32,675 nt of DNA from an uncultured Flavobacteriaceae bacterium (GCA_913045325.1 CAJWPZ010000016.1:1-32675); one strand, 5' to 3'. Shown: positions 23,940-32,633, numbered from the stretch's first letter. Notes: generated from the letters alone by a model not told the origin. Translations and numbers: made by a program.

Positions 23940-25081
23940 TTTAAGACTTCAAAAAAATGAGGTTGGTATTCCTTGAATAATGTTGGATGCAATATATTGA
24001 TAATGTCTTTTAATACCAAGTCTGGCCTGTTGGGGGCTAATTCATAATACAGTACGCCGCCAGTAGCCCCTTTTTTAGTAGTAAAAGAGAAGATTTTGTT
24101 GTTTTTAAAAGCATCAAAGGCTCCATAAACGGTATTAAACTCTAGCAGTTGTGCTTTGGTGGTGAACTGTCCTGGAGCGATCCAAAAGTCTGCTTTTTGC
24201 CCATTTTCAAGAACAGATTCTATATTTAAGGCAATACTTCCGGTGCCTTTACTATCTTTCCAAAGATACGCTCCATTGGCATCTTCAATAAAACGAGCAG
24301 CCCAGCTTTCTCCCTTTGGCATATACCAAATATCTTTATACATCGCGCCGCTTAAAACTGTAGGTTTTGTTTTTGTCTTTTGTGCTAGCTTTTTGGCCAG
24401 ATTGTAATTGGTTTCGATGGTATTAAAGATACTATCTGCTTGTTTGTTTTTGTTGTAAAGTGCCCCAAAAAATTTAATCCATTCTGCTTTACCTAGTGGG
24501 TGGGTCTCTCTCCAATCTGCATTAATAAGAACAGGTATGCCTGTTTTTTCTATTGTTTGCAAGCTCTTGTCGTTTCCATCTAAGGTGAAACCTACAACTA
24601 CCTCTGGAGCTAACTCTAGCAATACCTCTGTATTAATGTCTTGATTATTACCAAGTTCTTTGATATAACCTTTTGAAATGTTATCACGTGTTTTTTTTGA
24701 AGAGATATATTTTAAATTAGGAAAACCAACAAGGCTATTTTCAACGCCAAGTGCCTCTAGAGAAGGAATATGTGTGGTAGAGGTTACTACTATTTTTTGT
24801 AAAGGAACGCGTATTAAGGCATCATAACGCTCAGGGTTTTTTATAACAATATCATTTTCTGCTAGTGCATATCTAAGGTTTTTTTTGGTATTTGACCCTG
24901 GAGTAACAATACTGATAACGGTATAGTTCTCTACTTTAGATATTGTAAAACCTGTCGCATAGGTTACCCTGTTAGACTCAGGGGTAATTTCTTGCTTAGT
25001 TGTTGGCTGTCTGCAACAAACTAGTAATACAAGGCCAAAAGCAGTTATAGCTATAAATTTAAAAAAAGAAGTACCGCTCAT
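23936..25081 (-). CDS. btuF: ABC transporter substrate-binding lipoprotein, probable cobalamin binding (BtuF-like), 381 aa
   Basis: Cluster A-II periplasmic binding protein. From the ATG at 25081 the N-terminus is MSGTSFFKFIAITAFGL with a hydrophobic core ending VLLVCC (Cys22/23), so it is probably a lipoprotein, though the lipobox is not canonical. The two lobes are seen in 'RIVV-like TTHIPSLEALGVENSLVG' (about 115-135) and 'LLELAPEVVVGFTLDGNDKSLQTIEK' (about 175-200), joined by a long helix. At 381 residues it is longer than E. coli BtuF (266), owing to N-terminal and C-terminal extensions. An upstream in-frame ATG at 25150 would destroy the signal peptide. It is the first gene of the transporter operon and is divergent from btuB. 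Confidence 0.82.
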   Translation of the reverse strand: MSGTSFFKFIAITAFGLVLLVCCRQPTTKQEITPESNRVTYATGFTISKVENYTVISIVTPGSNTKKNLRYALAENDIVIKNPERYDALIRVPLQKIVVTSTTHIPSLEALGVENSLVGFPNLKYISSKKTRDNISKGYIKELGNNQDINTEVLLELAPEVVVGFTLDGNDKSLQTIEKTGIPVLINADWRETHPLGKAEWIKFFGALYNKNKQADSIFNTIETNYNLAKKLAQKTKTKPTVLSGAMYKDIWYMPKGESWAARFIEDANGAYLWKDSKGTGSIALNIESVLENGQKADFWIAPGQFTTKAQLLEFNTVYGAFDAFKNNKIFSFTTKKGATGGVLYYELAPNRPDLVLKDIINILHPTLFKEYQPHFFEVLK

Positions 25082-25101
25082 TGTTTGTTTTTCAAAAAAA
25101 A

Positions 25102-25109
25102 CAAAAGTA
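25102..25109 (-). promoter_or_regulatory. -7 promoter box of btuFCD
   Basis: TACTTTTG on the minus strand matches TAnnTTTG and lies 21 bases before the btuF ATG; a -33 TTG is not evident. There is no riboswitch on this strand, so the transporter operon is not under the same RNA control as btuB. Confidence 0.4.
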
Positions 25110-25175
25110 ATCAAACAAATATCAAATGGGGATTCAATTAATACTATCATTAGGGGAGTATTTGAAATATATTAC

Positions 25176-25183
25176 TATTTTTG
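25176..25183 (+). promoter_or_regulatory. -7 promoter box of the riboswitch-btuB transcript
   Basis: TATTTTTG matches TAnnTTTG; transcription would begin near 25190, directly at the start of the riboswitch. The -33 match is weak. Confidence 0.5.
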
Positions 25184-25189
25184 CGTAGA

Positions 25190-25360
25190 ATTTTGGTTGG
25201 TACATTTCGTATCATTAAAAGGGAATTTTGTGAAATACAAAAGCTGTTCCCGCAACTGTAAGTCATCCAATTTTTTGGATCGTGTTTTCTTAAACCACTG
25301 TTTACAATCGTAAATGGGAAGGTAACACAAAGACAAGCCAGGAGACCTGCCAGATTCATC
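25190..25360 (+). ncRNA. Cobalamin (adenosylcobalamin-type) riboswitch upstream of btuB
   Basis: Conserved elements of the B12 aptamer appear in the right order: AAAAGGGAA (25217-25225), GCTG then TTCCCGCAACTGTAA (to 25261), a small ATCCAA/TTGGAT hairpin (25265-25280), CCACTG (25295-25300), GGGAAGG (25316-25322) and the B12 box GCCAGGAGACCTGCC (25337-25351). The aptamer lies in the 5' leader of a TonB-dependent receptor and is the key evidence for cobalamin as the substrate. Ends are approximate. Confidence 0.93.
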
Positions 25361-25386
25361 ATAACAAACCTTCGGGATAAAGGATT

Positions 25387-25429
25387 GTATGGTGTAGCCG
25401 TTTTATGGCTATTCTATACCTTATTTTTT
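25387..25429 (+). terminator. Riboswitch-coupled intrinsic terminator
   Basis: A 13-position stem, 25387-25399 with 25407-25419, has one mismatch and two G-U pairs, a 7-base loop and a T-rich tail (TTATTTTTT). It lies 36 bases after the B12 box and 55 bases before the btuB start, where an attenuator would act. The expected outcome is early termination when B12 is bound; the anti-terminator partner was not resolved. Confidence 0.7.
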
Positions 25430-25483
25430 CCTAATTTATTTATTAATGTAATATTTCGGCCTTGACCGAAAAAACAACAATCT

Positions 25484-27442
25484 ATGAAAAAATTAGTACT
25501 CGCCTTATCACTATGCGCAACTAGCATACTTTTGGCACAACAAACACAAAAAGCAGAAGCTTTAGACTCTGTAATGATTACCACTAAAATAAATATTCCT
25601 AAAAAGAATAGTGGCAAGGTAGTAACCACCATTACAAGAGAACAACTTAAAAACAAGCAAGGGCAATCTGTGGCTCAGGTATTAAATCAAATTGCTGGCT
25701 TTGAAATTAATGGTAGCCGTAGTAATGATGGGCAAAACTTAGGCTATTTTGTTCGTGGAGGAAGAAATAGACAGGTACTTATTGTGGTGGATGGTGTTGC
25801 TGTTAATGACCCTTCATCTATTGCCAATGACTATGACCTGCGTTTAATTGCTGTACAAACCATAGAACGCATAGAGGTGATTAAAGGCGCCTCAAGTGCT
25901 TTATACGGTTCTGGAGCTGCAACGGCAGTTATAAGTATTACAACACTTGCTGCAAGTAAAGATAAGATGCGCGCTATTTTTTCATCTTCTGTTTCTACCA
26001 ACCGCTCTGCCGAGGATAATGAAGGGGATTTAAAAAAACCAGTCACCTTAACCTCCCCTGCAGCACATACATCATTATTTGATCTAAGCGGGACCCTAGA
26101 AAAGCTGTCTTACAATATAAGTTTTACCTCACGCTACGCCGATGGCCTATCTGCGGTAGAAGCTCCCCAGGATGCCCCGCAGGCATTTCTGCCTGACACT
26201 TACACCCAGTACCAGACTCGTGCAAGAGTACGCTATAAATTCAATAAGAATATCTCTTACAGCCACAACTTTAGTTTTGGTAAAGTAAAGGCAGATTTTG
26301 ACAGCTTTAACTACACAGATGCCGCAAACCAAAATACTACAAAACAAATTACAACCGGTGGGCAGCTATTATGGAAGTATAAAAAAGGAATGTTTGTGGT
26401 TAATGACTCTTACACGTGGATAGAGCGCGGGTTTTATTCTAGTTTTCCGTCTAAGTTTGAGTCTAAGGCTTATGGGCTTGATGCCTATGGAACTTATCAG
26501 GCCAGTGAAGACCTTACCCTTCTTGTTGGTTTGGGGCATAACAGTAGTAGTTTTAGATCCTTTAGTGTTCCATTTGGAGCGTCGCAGTTAGTTAAAGACT
26601 TGGATGATAGTATTGCCAATTTCACTATTGTTGATCCTTACCTAAACCTAAACTATATATCTTCTTTTGGACTAAATATAAATGCGGGAGCACGTTTAAA
26701 TATTCACAATCTGTACGGTTCTCATGCTGTATACAACATCAATCCATCATACAGCTTTGATATAGGTAAAGCAACTTTAAAAGCTTTGGGTTCATACAGT
26801 ACAGCGTATATTACACCCTCTTTGTTTCAAATACATGCTCCAGGGTATGGAAATCTAGACCTTGAGCCTGAGCAAAACGCAACACTAGAAGGTGGTTTTG
26901 AGTTTACCAAAAAAGATAAACTACGTATGAGTATTGTTTATTTTGACAGAACAGAGACTAATTTTATAGACTTTGTTACCGTAGATCCAGATAATTTTAT
27001 ATACCAATACCAAAACATTGATGCTATTTTTAATGCCTCTGGGCTAGAGGTGGAGGCTATGGTTGCATTTAGCAGGCAGATGTCTTTCAATGTTAATTAT
27101 ACAAATACACAGCCTGATGCGCGTTTTGCAATGCGTATACCAAAGCACAAGGCAAACGCACTTTTGTCATACACTACAGAAAAAGGATATGTTAGTTTAA
27201 ATTATCAGTTTGTTGGAGACCGTGAAGATTCTTATTTCAACAACGATACTTTCACTACAGACCTTATTACCTTAGATAGTTTTAGCACCCTAGATCTTAC
27301 CCTAGCAAGACAACTAGGTTTTACTGATGACATGCGTGTTTTTTTAAATGTAAGTAATATTTTAAATGAAGATTATCAAGAATTGTATAGATATCAAACA
27401 CGCGGTCGTAACATAACCCTAGGCTTTACCTTAGGGCTATAG
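25484..27442 (+). CDS. btuB: TonB-dependent outer-membrane receptor, probable cobalamin receptor (BtuB-like), 652 aa
   Basis: Outer-membrane active transporter. The signal peptide (MKKLVLALSLCATSILLA before Q19) is followed by a TonB-box-like segment, DSVMITTK (28-35). The plug domain (about 40-155) shows 'GQSVAQVLNQIAGFEING', 'YFVRGGRNRQVLIVVDGV' and 'IERIEVIKGASSALYGSGA'. The rest is a 22-strand beta barrel ending GRNITLGFTLGL. The upstream cobalamin riboswitch, followed by a terminator, implies repression by B12; the substrate is very likely cobalamin or a relative. It is divergent from the btuFCD import genes. A short hairpin, TTTCGG/CCGAAA (25454-25471), lies 12 bases before the ATG. Confidence 0.92.
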   Translation: MKKLVLALSLCATSILLAQQTQKAEALDSVMITTKINIPKKNSGKVVTTITREQLKNKQGQSVAQVLNQIAGFEINGSRSNDGQNLGYFVRGGRNRQVLIVVDGVAVNDPSSIANDYDLRLIAVQTIERIEVIKGASSALYGSGAATAVISITTLAASKDKMRAIFSSSVSTNRSAEDNEGDLKKPVTLTSPAAHTSLFDLSGTLEKLSYNISFTSRYADGLSAVEAPQDAPQAFLPDTYTQYQTRARVRYKFNKNISYSHNFSFGKVKADFDSFNYTDAANQNTTKQITTGGQLLWKYKKGMFVVNDSYTWIERGFYSSFPSKFESKAYGLDAYGTYQASEDLTLLVGLGHNSSSFRSFSVPFGASQLVKDLDDSIANFTIVDPYLNLNYISSFGLNINAGARLNIHNLYGSHAVYNINPSYSFDIGKATLKALGSYSTAYITPSLFQIHAPGYGNLDLEPEQNATLEGGFEFTKKDKLRMSIVYFDRTETNFIDFVTVDPDNFIYQYQNIDAIFNASGLEVEAMVAFSRQMSFNVNYTNTQPDARFAMRIPKHKANALLSYTTEKGYVSLNYQFVGDREDSYFNNDTFTTDLITLDSFSTLDLTLARQLGFTDDMRVFLNVSNILNEDYQELYRYQTRGRNITLGFTLGL

Positions 27443-27462
27443 TGTATGCCATTTTTTTATTC

Positions 27463-27494
27463 AAGCCACTGTCTATTTTGCAGTGGCTTTTTTT
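27463..27494 (+). terminator. Intrinsic terminator of btuB
   Basis: AAGCCACTG (27463-27471) pairs with CAGTGGCTT (27481-27489) around a nine-base loop, followed by T residues to 27494. Confidence 0.9.
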
Positions 27495-27547
27495 GTTTGT
27501 ATATTTAATTTATTATTCCCTAGTTACAGCATATTGATACGTTACAT

Positions 27548-29089
27548 ATGCTTACAAAAGTTTTTGGTAGTGCCGTCTTTGGCGTTGAAGCTACCACCAT
27601 TACCGTAGAGGTTCATGTTAATACTGGTATAGGCTACCATTTGGTTGGCCTCCCTGATAATGCCATTAAAGAAAGTAATTTTAGAATTGCAGCTGCCTTG
27701 CAAAACAACGGTTATAAAATACCGGGTAAAAAAATAATTCTTAACATGTCTCCTGCAGACTTAAGAAAAGAAGGCTCTGCCTATGACCTCACCTTAGCCA
27801 TGGGTATATTGGCTGCAACACATCAAATAAATCTAAAACACCCATTAAACAGTTACATCATAATGGGTGAGTTGTCTTTGGACGGAAACTTGCAACCAAT
27901 CATAGGAGCGCTGTCTATAGCCATTAAGGCCAAAGAAGAAGGGTTTAAAGGTTTTATTTTGCCTGAGCAAAATGCCAAAGAAGCTGCCATAGTTGAGGGT
28001 TTAGAGGTGTATGGTGTTACAAATATCTCTCAAGTGATCGCCTTTTTTGATCTGGCAACTCCACTGCTTGAGACCACCATAGATTTACAGGCAGAGTTTT
28101 ACAGGCATCTAGAGCGGCCAGATTTTGACTTTGCAGATGTAAAAGGTCAAGAGTCTATAAAGCGGTGTATGGAGATTGCCGCTGCAGGAGGGCATAATAT
28201 TATATTAATTGGCCCGCCAGGATCTGGAAAAACAATGCTAGCCAAAAGACTACCATCTATATTGCCGCCAATGACTCTGCAGGAGAGTTTAGAGACCACA
28301 AAAATACACAGTGTGGCGGGCAGAACATTACAAAAATCTGGTATTATGACCTCTAGACCTTTTAGAAGCCCACATCACACCATATCTGATGTGGCTCTTG
28401 TTGGCGGAGGCCAATACCCAAAACCTGGAGAGATTTCTTTGGCACACAACGGAGTGCTATTTTTGGATGAATTGCCAGAATTTAAAAGAGGTGTACTAGA
28501 GGTAATGCGCCAACCTCTTGAGGATAGAGATGTTACCATATCTAGAGCTCGTTTTACTGTTACCTATCCAGCAAGCTTTATGCTAGTGGCAAGCATGAAT
28601 CCAAGCCCAAGCGGGTATTTTAATGATCCAGATGCGCCTGTGCAATCATCACCTCAAGAGATGCAACGGTATTTGGGTAAAATTTCTGGTCCCTTATTGG
28701 ATAGAATAGATATCCATATTGAGGTAACTCCTGTACCGTTCGAAAAACTAAGTGACAAGACCAGGGCAGAGGCAAGTTCGGCAATAAGAACTCGGGTTAC
28801 AAAAGCAAGAGAGGTTCAAAGCGGTCGTTTTAAAGATAAGGAGCACATTCATTACAACGCTCAAATGGGCGTACAACAAATTAGAAATCACTGCGTCTTA
28901 GACCAAGAGTCTATGACACTGCTTAAGACTGCCATGGAAAAATTAAATCTCTCGGCTAGGGCCTATGATCGCATCTTAAAAGTAGCGCGTACCATTGCAG
29001 ATTTAAGTGGCTGCAATGCTATAAGCCCTGATCATATTTCTGAGGCAATACAATACAGAAGTCTGGATAGAGATGGCTGGTTTGGATAG
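27548..29089 (+). CDS. comM: ComM/YifB-family magnesium-chelatase-like AAA+ ATPase, 513 aa
   Basis: A hexameric AAA+ helicase of the ComM (YifB) family; in Vibrio and others ComM promotes branch migration during natural transformation. An N-terminal Lon-protease-like ChlI domain (1-175; 'EVHVNTGIGYHLVGLPDNAIKES', 'MSPADLRKEGSAYDL') precedes the AAA+ core with Walker A GPPGSGKTM (222-230) and Walker B LFLDELPEF (about 306-314). The C-terminal domain ends 'AYDRILKVARTIADLSG' near 475-490. 513 residues is the usual length. Presence in non-competent bacteria is common, so it does not prove transformability. Single gene after the btuB terminator. Confidence 0.92.
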   Translation: MLTKVFGSAVFGVEATTITVEVHVNTGIGYHLVGLPDNAIKESNFRIAAALQNNGYKIPGKKIILNMSPADLRKEGSAYDLTLAMGILAATHQINLKHPLNSYIIMGELSLDGNLQPIIGALSIAIKAKEEGFKGFILPEQNAKEAAIVEGLEVYGVTNISQVIAFFDLATPLLETTIDLQAEFYRHLERPDFDFADVKGQESIKRCMEIAAAGGHNIILIGPPGSGKTMLAKRLPSILPPMTLQESLETTKIHSVAGRTLQKSGIMTSRPFRSPHHTISDVALVGGGQYPKPGEISLAHNGVLFLDELPEFKRGVLEVMRQPLEDRDVTISRARFTVTYPASFMLVASMNPSPSGYFNDPDAPVQSSPQEMQRYLGKISGPLLDRIDIHIEVTPVPFEKLSDKTRAEASSAIRTRVTKAREVQSGRFKDKEHIHYNAQMGVQQIRNHCVLDQESMTLLKTAMEKLNLSARAYDRILKVARTIADLSGCNAISPDHISEAIQYRSLDRDGWFG

Positions 29090-29179
29090 CAGTTTCACCC
29101 TTAATAACAGTTAATGTCAAAGTATTACAAATTATAGTTCATTTTAAGGGATGTGTATATTTCTGAAGTAAAAAAAATA

Positions 29180-29187
29180 TACCTTTG
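29180..29187 (+). promoter_or_regulatory. -7 promoter box of the porin gene
   Basis: TACCTTTG matches TAnnTTTG and lies 21 bases before the ATG at 29209. No -33 TTG at the usual distance. The 119 bases between comM and the porin hold no clear terminator. Confidence 0.5.
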
Positions 29188-29208
29188 TTAAATACTCACT
29201 TAAGTGTT

Positions 29209-31131
29209 ATGAAGCAGTTTTTTTCATTTGTTTGTCTTTGTCTTTGGGTTTGCATTGCAACTGCTCAAAGCCAAGATTCCCCCTTAGATGAACAGAAAAT
29301 TGAAAATAAAAAACCGCCCATATCTCTATACAAGTTTATATCTCACCAGCGAGATACCACCTATGTGGACACTACATTAACAATCCAAAAAAGTTATAAG
29401 TTTAACTACCTGCGCAGTGACACCTTTGAGTTGTTGCCTTTCTCTAACGTAGGACAAACTTATAACGCCTTGGCTATTAACACCCAATCAAAAAGGCTAA
29501 TTCCTTTATTTGCAGCCCAATCTCATCATTACAATTACAAAGAGATTGAAGATGTTAGTTATTTTAACGTGCCTACACCTTTAACTGAAATTTATTTTAA
29601 AACAGCCTTTGAGCAAGGCCAGCAATTAAATACTTTTTTCACTATTAATACCAGCAAACAATTTAATTTCTCTTTGTCTTACCAAGGGGTACGCTCCTTG
29701 GGTAACTACCAGCAAAGTCTCACCAGTACGGGTAATTTGTTGATTACATCAAACTATTTTTCAAAAAACAATCGCTACAATGTCCGTTTTCATGTTGCTT
29801 CTCATGATATCTTAAATAGAGAAAACGGCGGTCTTACCCAAAACTCTCTAGCTCTTTTTACTAATGATGATCCAGAATTTAGCGATCGGGGGAGGCTAGA
29901 TGTAAATTTTGAAGATGCAGAAAACAATCTTAAGGGTTTACGGTTGTATGTAAACCAAGAGTATTCGCTTATTCAAAAAGTAGATAGCACTGCTACCACC
30001 GCTCTAACTTTAGGAAACAGCATATGGTATGAAGACAAGCTCTTTGAGTACCGACAAAATACTGCTTATGAGCAATATGGAGCCTCTTATGAGGCCACAG
30101 ATTTGTATACCAAAACCACACTTGAAGAATTTAACCTCCAAGGGTATGCAAAATTCACCAATAGTCTGCTCGGAAATTTTAAACTCTTTACCACCCTTAC
30201 AGATTATAACTATGGTTATAATTCTGTTTTAAATTTAGATACTGGCCAAATCCCTAATAGAATAAAAGATAATTTGGTGTCTGTAGGGGGCGCGTATCAA
30301 AAACAGTACAAGGGGTTTGATATAACGGCAGAGGCCGCTGTTAATGTAAGTGGCGAAACTACTGGTAATTATATAAATGCTGCTGCTGGCCTTTACTTGA
30401 ATGCCGATACCAAAGTACAGGGGTCAATTAAGATTCATAACGCAGCACCTAACTTTAATTTTCAGTTATATCAAAGTGATTATGTAAATTATAACTGGAA
30501 GACCCAGTTTAGCACAATTAAAACACAAGAGCTTGGTTTTGACCTGTGGTCTAAAAAAATTGCTAATGTATCATTTAGTTACACAGGTATTGATGACTAT
30601 ACTTATTTTGCCATCAATGCCTCCCAGACAGACGCAGATGCTTTTTTAAGGCCAATACCTATGCAATCTAGTGAAAGGGTGAATTACCTAAAAATTAAAG
30701 CCCAGAGAGAATTTAACTGGAGAGGGTTTGCTTTAAACAATACCATGATGTACCAAAACGTATTAAGTGGTAGTTCTGTTTTTAATGTTCCTGAATTTAT
30801 TAGCCGCCAATCTTTATATTATCAGGATGCTATATTTAAAAATGCCTTGTTTTTCCAGACAGGAGTTAATTTGAAGTATTTCACCAAATATAATAGCAAT
30901 GGCTATGACCCCGTTCTTGCAGAGTTTTATGTACAAAATGAGCAAGAAATAGGAGATTTCCCGATGATAGATTTATTTTTCAATGCCAAAATACGTCAGA
31001 CAAGAATTTTTGTAACCTGGGAACATTTTAATGCTTTGTTCTCTAATACAAATCAATATTTCTCTGCTCCAGGATACCCTTACAGAGAATCTCTAATTCG
31101 GTTCGGGTTGGTATGGGATTTCTTTTTGTGA
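29209..31131 (+). CDS. Putative porin, Bacteroidota Porin_10-type, 640 aa
   Basis: Outer-membrane beta-barrel protein. The signal peptide is MKQFFSFVCLCLWVCIATA before Q20. The segment 'RDTTYVDTTLTIQKSYKFNYLRSDTFELL', followed by 'NVGQTYNALA', is the family's N-terminal region; the remainder is alternating aromatic and polar residues typical of a large barrel, ending 'RESLIRFGLVWDFFL' with an aromatic C-terminus. The start is ATG 29209; an in-frame TTG at 29185 lies inside the promoter and is not used. Bacteroidota annotate such genes as 'putative porin' (PF14121-like, from memory). No plug domain, so it is not TonB-dependent. The solute is unknown. Confidence 0.82.
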   Translation: MKQFFSFVCLCLWVCIATAQSQDSPLDEQKIENKKPPISLYKFISHQRDTTYVDTTLTIQKSYKFNYLRSDTFELLPFSNVGQTYNALAINTQSKRLIPLFAAQSHHYNYKEIEDVSYFNVPTPLTEIYFKTAFEQGQQLNTFFTINTSKQFNFSLSYQGVRSLGNYQQSLTSTGNLLITSNYFSKNNRYNVRFHVASHDILNRENGGLTQNSLALFTNDDPEFSDRGRLDVNFEDAENNLKGLRLYVNQEYSLIQKVDSTATTALTLGNSIWYEDKLFEYRQNTAYEQYGASYEATDLYTKTTLEEFNLQGYAKFTNSLLGNFKLFTTLTDYNYGYNSVLNLDTGQIPNRIKDNLVSVGGAYQKQYKGFDITAEAAVNVSGETTGNYINAAAGLYLNADTKVQGSIKIHNAAPNFNFQLYQSDYVNYNWKTQFSTIKTQELGFDLWSKKIANVSFSYTGIDDYTYFAINASQTDADAFLRPIPMQSSERVNYLKIKAQREFNWRGFALNNTMMYQNVLSGSSVFNVPEFISRQSLYYQDAIFKNALFFQTGVNLKYFTKYNSNGYDPVLAEFYVQNEQEIGDFPMIDLFFNAKIRQTRIFVTWEHFNALFSNTNQYFSAPGYPYRESLIRFGLVWDFFL

Positions 31132-31191
31132 TTTTAAGAACCTGCAGATGTTTTTCTTTTAATTACTACTAGCTTTTTTCTTAGTAAATCA

Positions 31192-32430
31192 TCAGCTTAT
31201 TTTGTAATCATAAAATCTTTTGTCGCTCTCTTTTCTAATCCGCTCAATATTAATTTCACCATTTTGATTTAGTTTATTTAACATCGAACTTCTCTTTGTT
31301 TTTATTGTCTCATATGAATAATGAGAGATGCCTAATAAATCATCTAAATCCTCTTTTGTAATAGTGGTAGACTTGATATCAAAAAATTTATTTTCAATGT
31401 TAGCTAATTCTTGTGTTGTGCCATTAGAGTTGATTTTCTGTTTTCTTGTTTTAACAATAACAACAATTATAATAGCTATGATTGAAAAAATAATACCCGC
31501 ATACTGTTGGTTATTATCAATTTTAGATTTGTATTGCTCAGGGTAATTTACACTCTGGATTACAGTACCTGAATTAACATCAAATGATGCTATGCCTCCA
31601 AGAGTATCTCTGTAGTATACCTTAGAGCCTTCGATATAGAGGTAAGTAAGACCATCAACTCGTTTCAGGGCGTCTAATTTTGATGTCCGTTTTAAAATAC
31701 CAGTACTTTTATCAAAAATTCTGTATTCACAACTACCATCATCTTTAAAGTATCCATGTAAAGAATAAAATTCTGAATCATAGATATAATTTCCTTTAAA
31801 ATCTCCTATTCCATTACGATAAATAAGCTCTGGTGAATAATCTTTAAATTCAAAATGCTCAGAATATTCGAAAGTTTTTAGGTTAATCTCTCCAAATGAG
31901 TATCTAACTTTGTCATTCGTTTTTAAATCATCAAAATAATTGAGCAGCACCATTAATTTGTCGCCATTTTTCCAAGAATTTATTACTTTTTTTGCATCAA
32001 ATGGATAATTTTTTATTTTAGTCTCTAACCATCCGCCAAGTGATCGGTCGAAATGAATGATACCTGTATATGAATTGAACAACCCATTTCCTCCAAGGCT
32101 ATATAGTGTTTCTTTATATAAAAATAAATTTCTATTAAAATTATGACCAGAATGTACGCTATTAGAAATTTTATAAACTTCGGGAGCATCTCCTAGGTGT
32201 ATTTCAAATACGTGTAGAGAGCCATCTGGATTGTAATAAATAACAGAATCATTTTTAAAGACAATGCTTTCAAAAAAATTAGCTTTAAAATTTATTATTT
32301 TTTCATCTAATCCAAATTTTTTGATTTGTTGATGAATTTTTAGGGTGTCAATTATTTTCGGATTGTACGAAAAGCATGAACAAACAACCATTAATAGTAG
32401 CGCAAAAGTAAAAGTTCCTCTCTTTTCCAT
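31192..32430 (-). CDS. Single-pass membrane protein with periplasmic beta-rich domain and winged-helix-like tail, 412 aa
   Basis: From the ATG at 32430 (MEKRGTFTFALLLMVVCSCF) residues 5-20 form a signal peptide, possibly a lipoprotein one with a non-canonical lipobox (MVVCSC). Residues 25-305 are beta-rich with repeated aromatic strands ('SVIYYNPDGSLHVFEIH', 'TYLYIEGSKVYYRDT'), a likely propeller. One transmembrane helix follows (about 311-327) with a basic stop KTRKQK. The cytoplasmic end (357-412) looks like a small winged helix: 'ITKEDLDDLLGISHYSYETIKTKRSSMLNKLN' then a wing with RIRKESDKRFYDYKI. This suggests a transmembrane one-component regulator; I know of no named family. A TTG at 32436 is an alternative start. 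Confidence 0.72.
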   Translation of the reverse strand: MEKRGTFTFALLLMVVCSCFSYNPKIIDTLKIHQQIKKFGLDEKIINFKANFFESIVFKNDSVIYYNPDGSLHVFEIHLGDAPEVYKISNSVHSGHNFNRNLFLYKETLYSLGGNGLFNSYTGIIHFDRSLGGWLETKIKNYPFDAKKVINSWKNGDKLMVLLNYFDDLKTNDKVRYSFGEINLKTFEYSEHFEFKDYSPELIYRNGIGDFKGNYIYDSEFYSLHGYFKDDGSCEYRIFDKSTGILKRTSKLDALKRVDGLTYLYIEGSKVYYRDTLGGIASFDVNSGTVIQSVNYPEQYKSKIDNNQQYAGIIFSIIAIIIVVIVKTRKQKINSNGTTQELANIENKFFDIKSTTITKEDLDDLLGISHYSYETIKTKRSSMLNKLNQNGEINIERIRKESDKRFYDYKIS

Positions 32431-32441
32431 ATTCAAATATA

Positions 32442-32449
32442 CAAAAATA
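32442..32449 (-). promoter_or_regulatory. -7 promoter box of the membrane regulator-like gene
   Basis: TATTTTTG on the minus strand matches TAnnTTTG and lies 12 bases upstream of the ATG at 32430, so the transcript would have a very short leader. The shared motif (32461-32481) lies just upstream, where an activator or repressor could act. Confidence 0.45.
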
Positions 32450-32460
32450 TATAATCTAAA

Positions 32461-32481
32461 ATAATAGGTGTATTTTGGTGT
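32461..32481 (+). promoter_or_regulatory. Second copy of the shared 21-bp motif
   Basis: ATAATAGGTGTATTTT then GGTGT; 20 of 21 bases match 7235-7255. GGTGT at 32467-32471 and 32477-32481 repeat every 10 bases. It is placed 12-32 bases upstream of the -7 box of the minus-strand gene starting at 32430. Confidence 0.5.
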
Positions 32482-32546
32482 TTGTGCATTCTTATTTTAA
32501 AACTAATAGATGTTTAATGCTTTGGTCTTTATTTTTGAATTTGCAC

Positions 32547-32570
32547 TTGATATGTATCAAATATGTATCA
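32547..32570. promoter_or_regulatory. Operator-like inverted and direct repeats
   Basis: TTGATA and TATCAA flank TG (32547-32560), and ATATGTATCA occurs twice (32550-32559 and 32561-32570) with an 11-base period. It lies just after the predicted plus-strand -7 box at 32530-32537, a usual place for a repressor. Confidence 0.4.
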
Positions 32571-32633
32571 TTATAATAATTTAAGAATTGTAATTTTGTT
32601 TAGGTTGATGCTTTTGGAGTGTTAGTTATTAAT

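Noticed and set aside
25081-25150. Longer btuF start at ATG 25150
   Set aside because: It would add 23 residues before the signal peptide and overlap the promoter region; the ATG at 25081 gives a normal lipoprotein start.
25150-25362. A minus-strand 70-codon open frame over the riboswitch
   Set aside because: It covers the conserved cobalamin aptamer and its residues match no family.
29090-29208. CCCTTAA and TTAAGGG as a comM terminator
   Set aside because: The two arms are about 40 bases apart with no following T-run; this is too weak to call.
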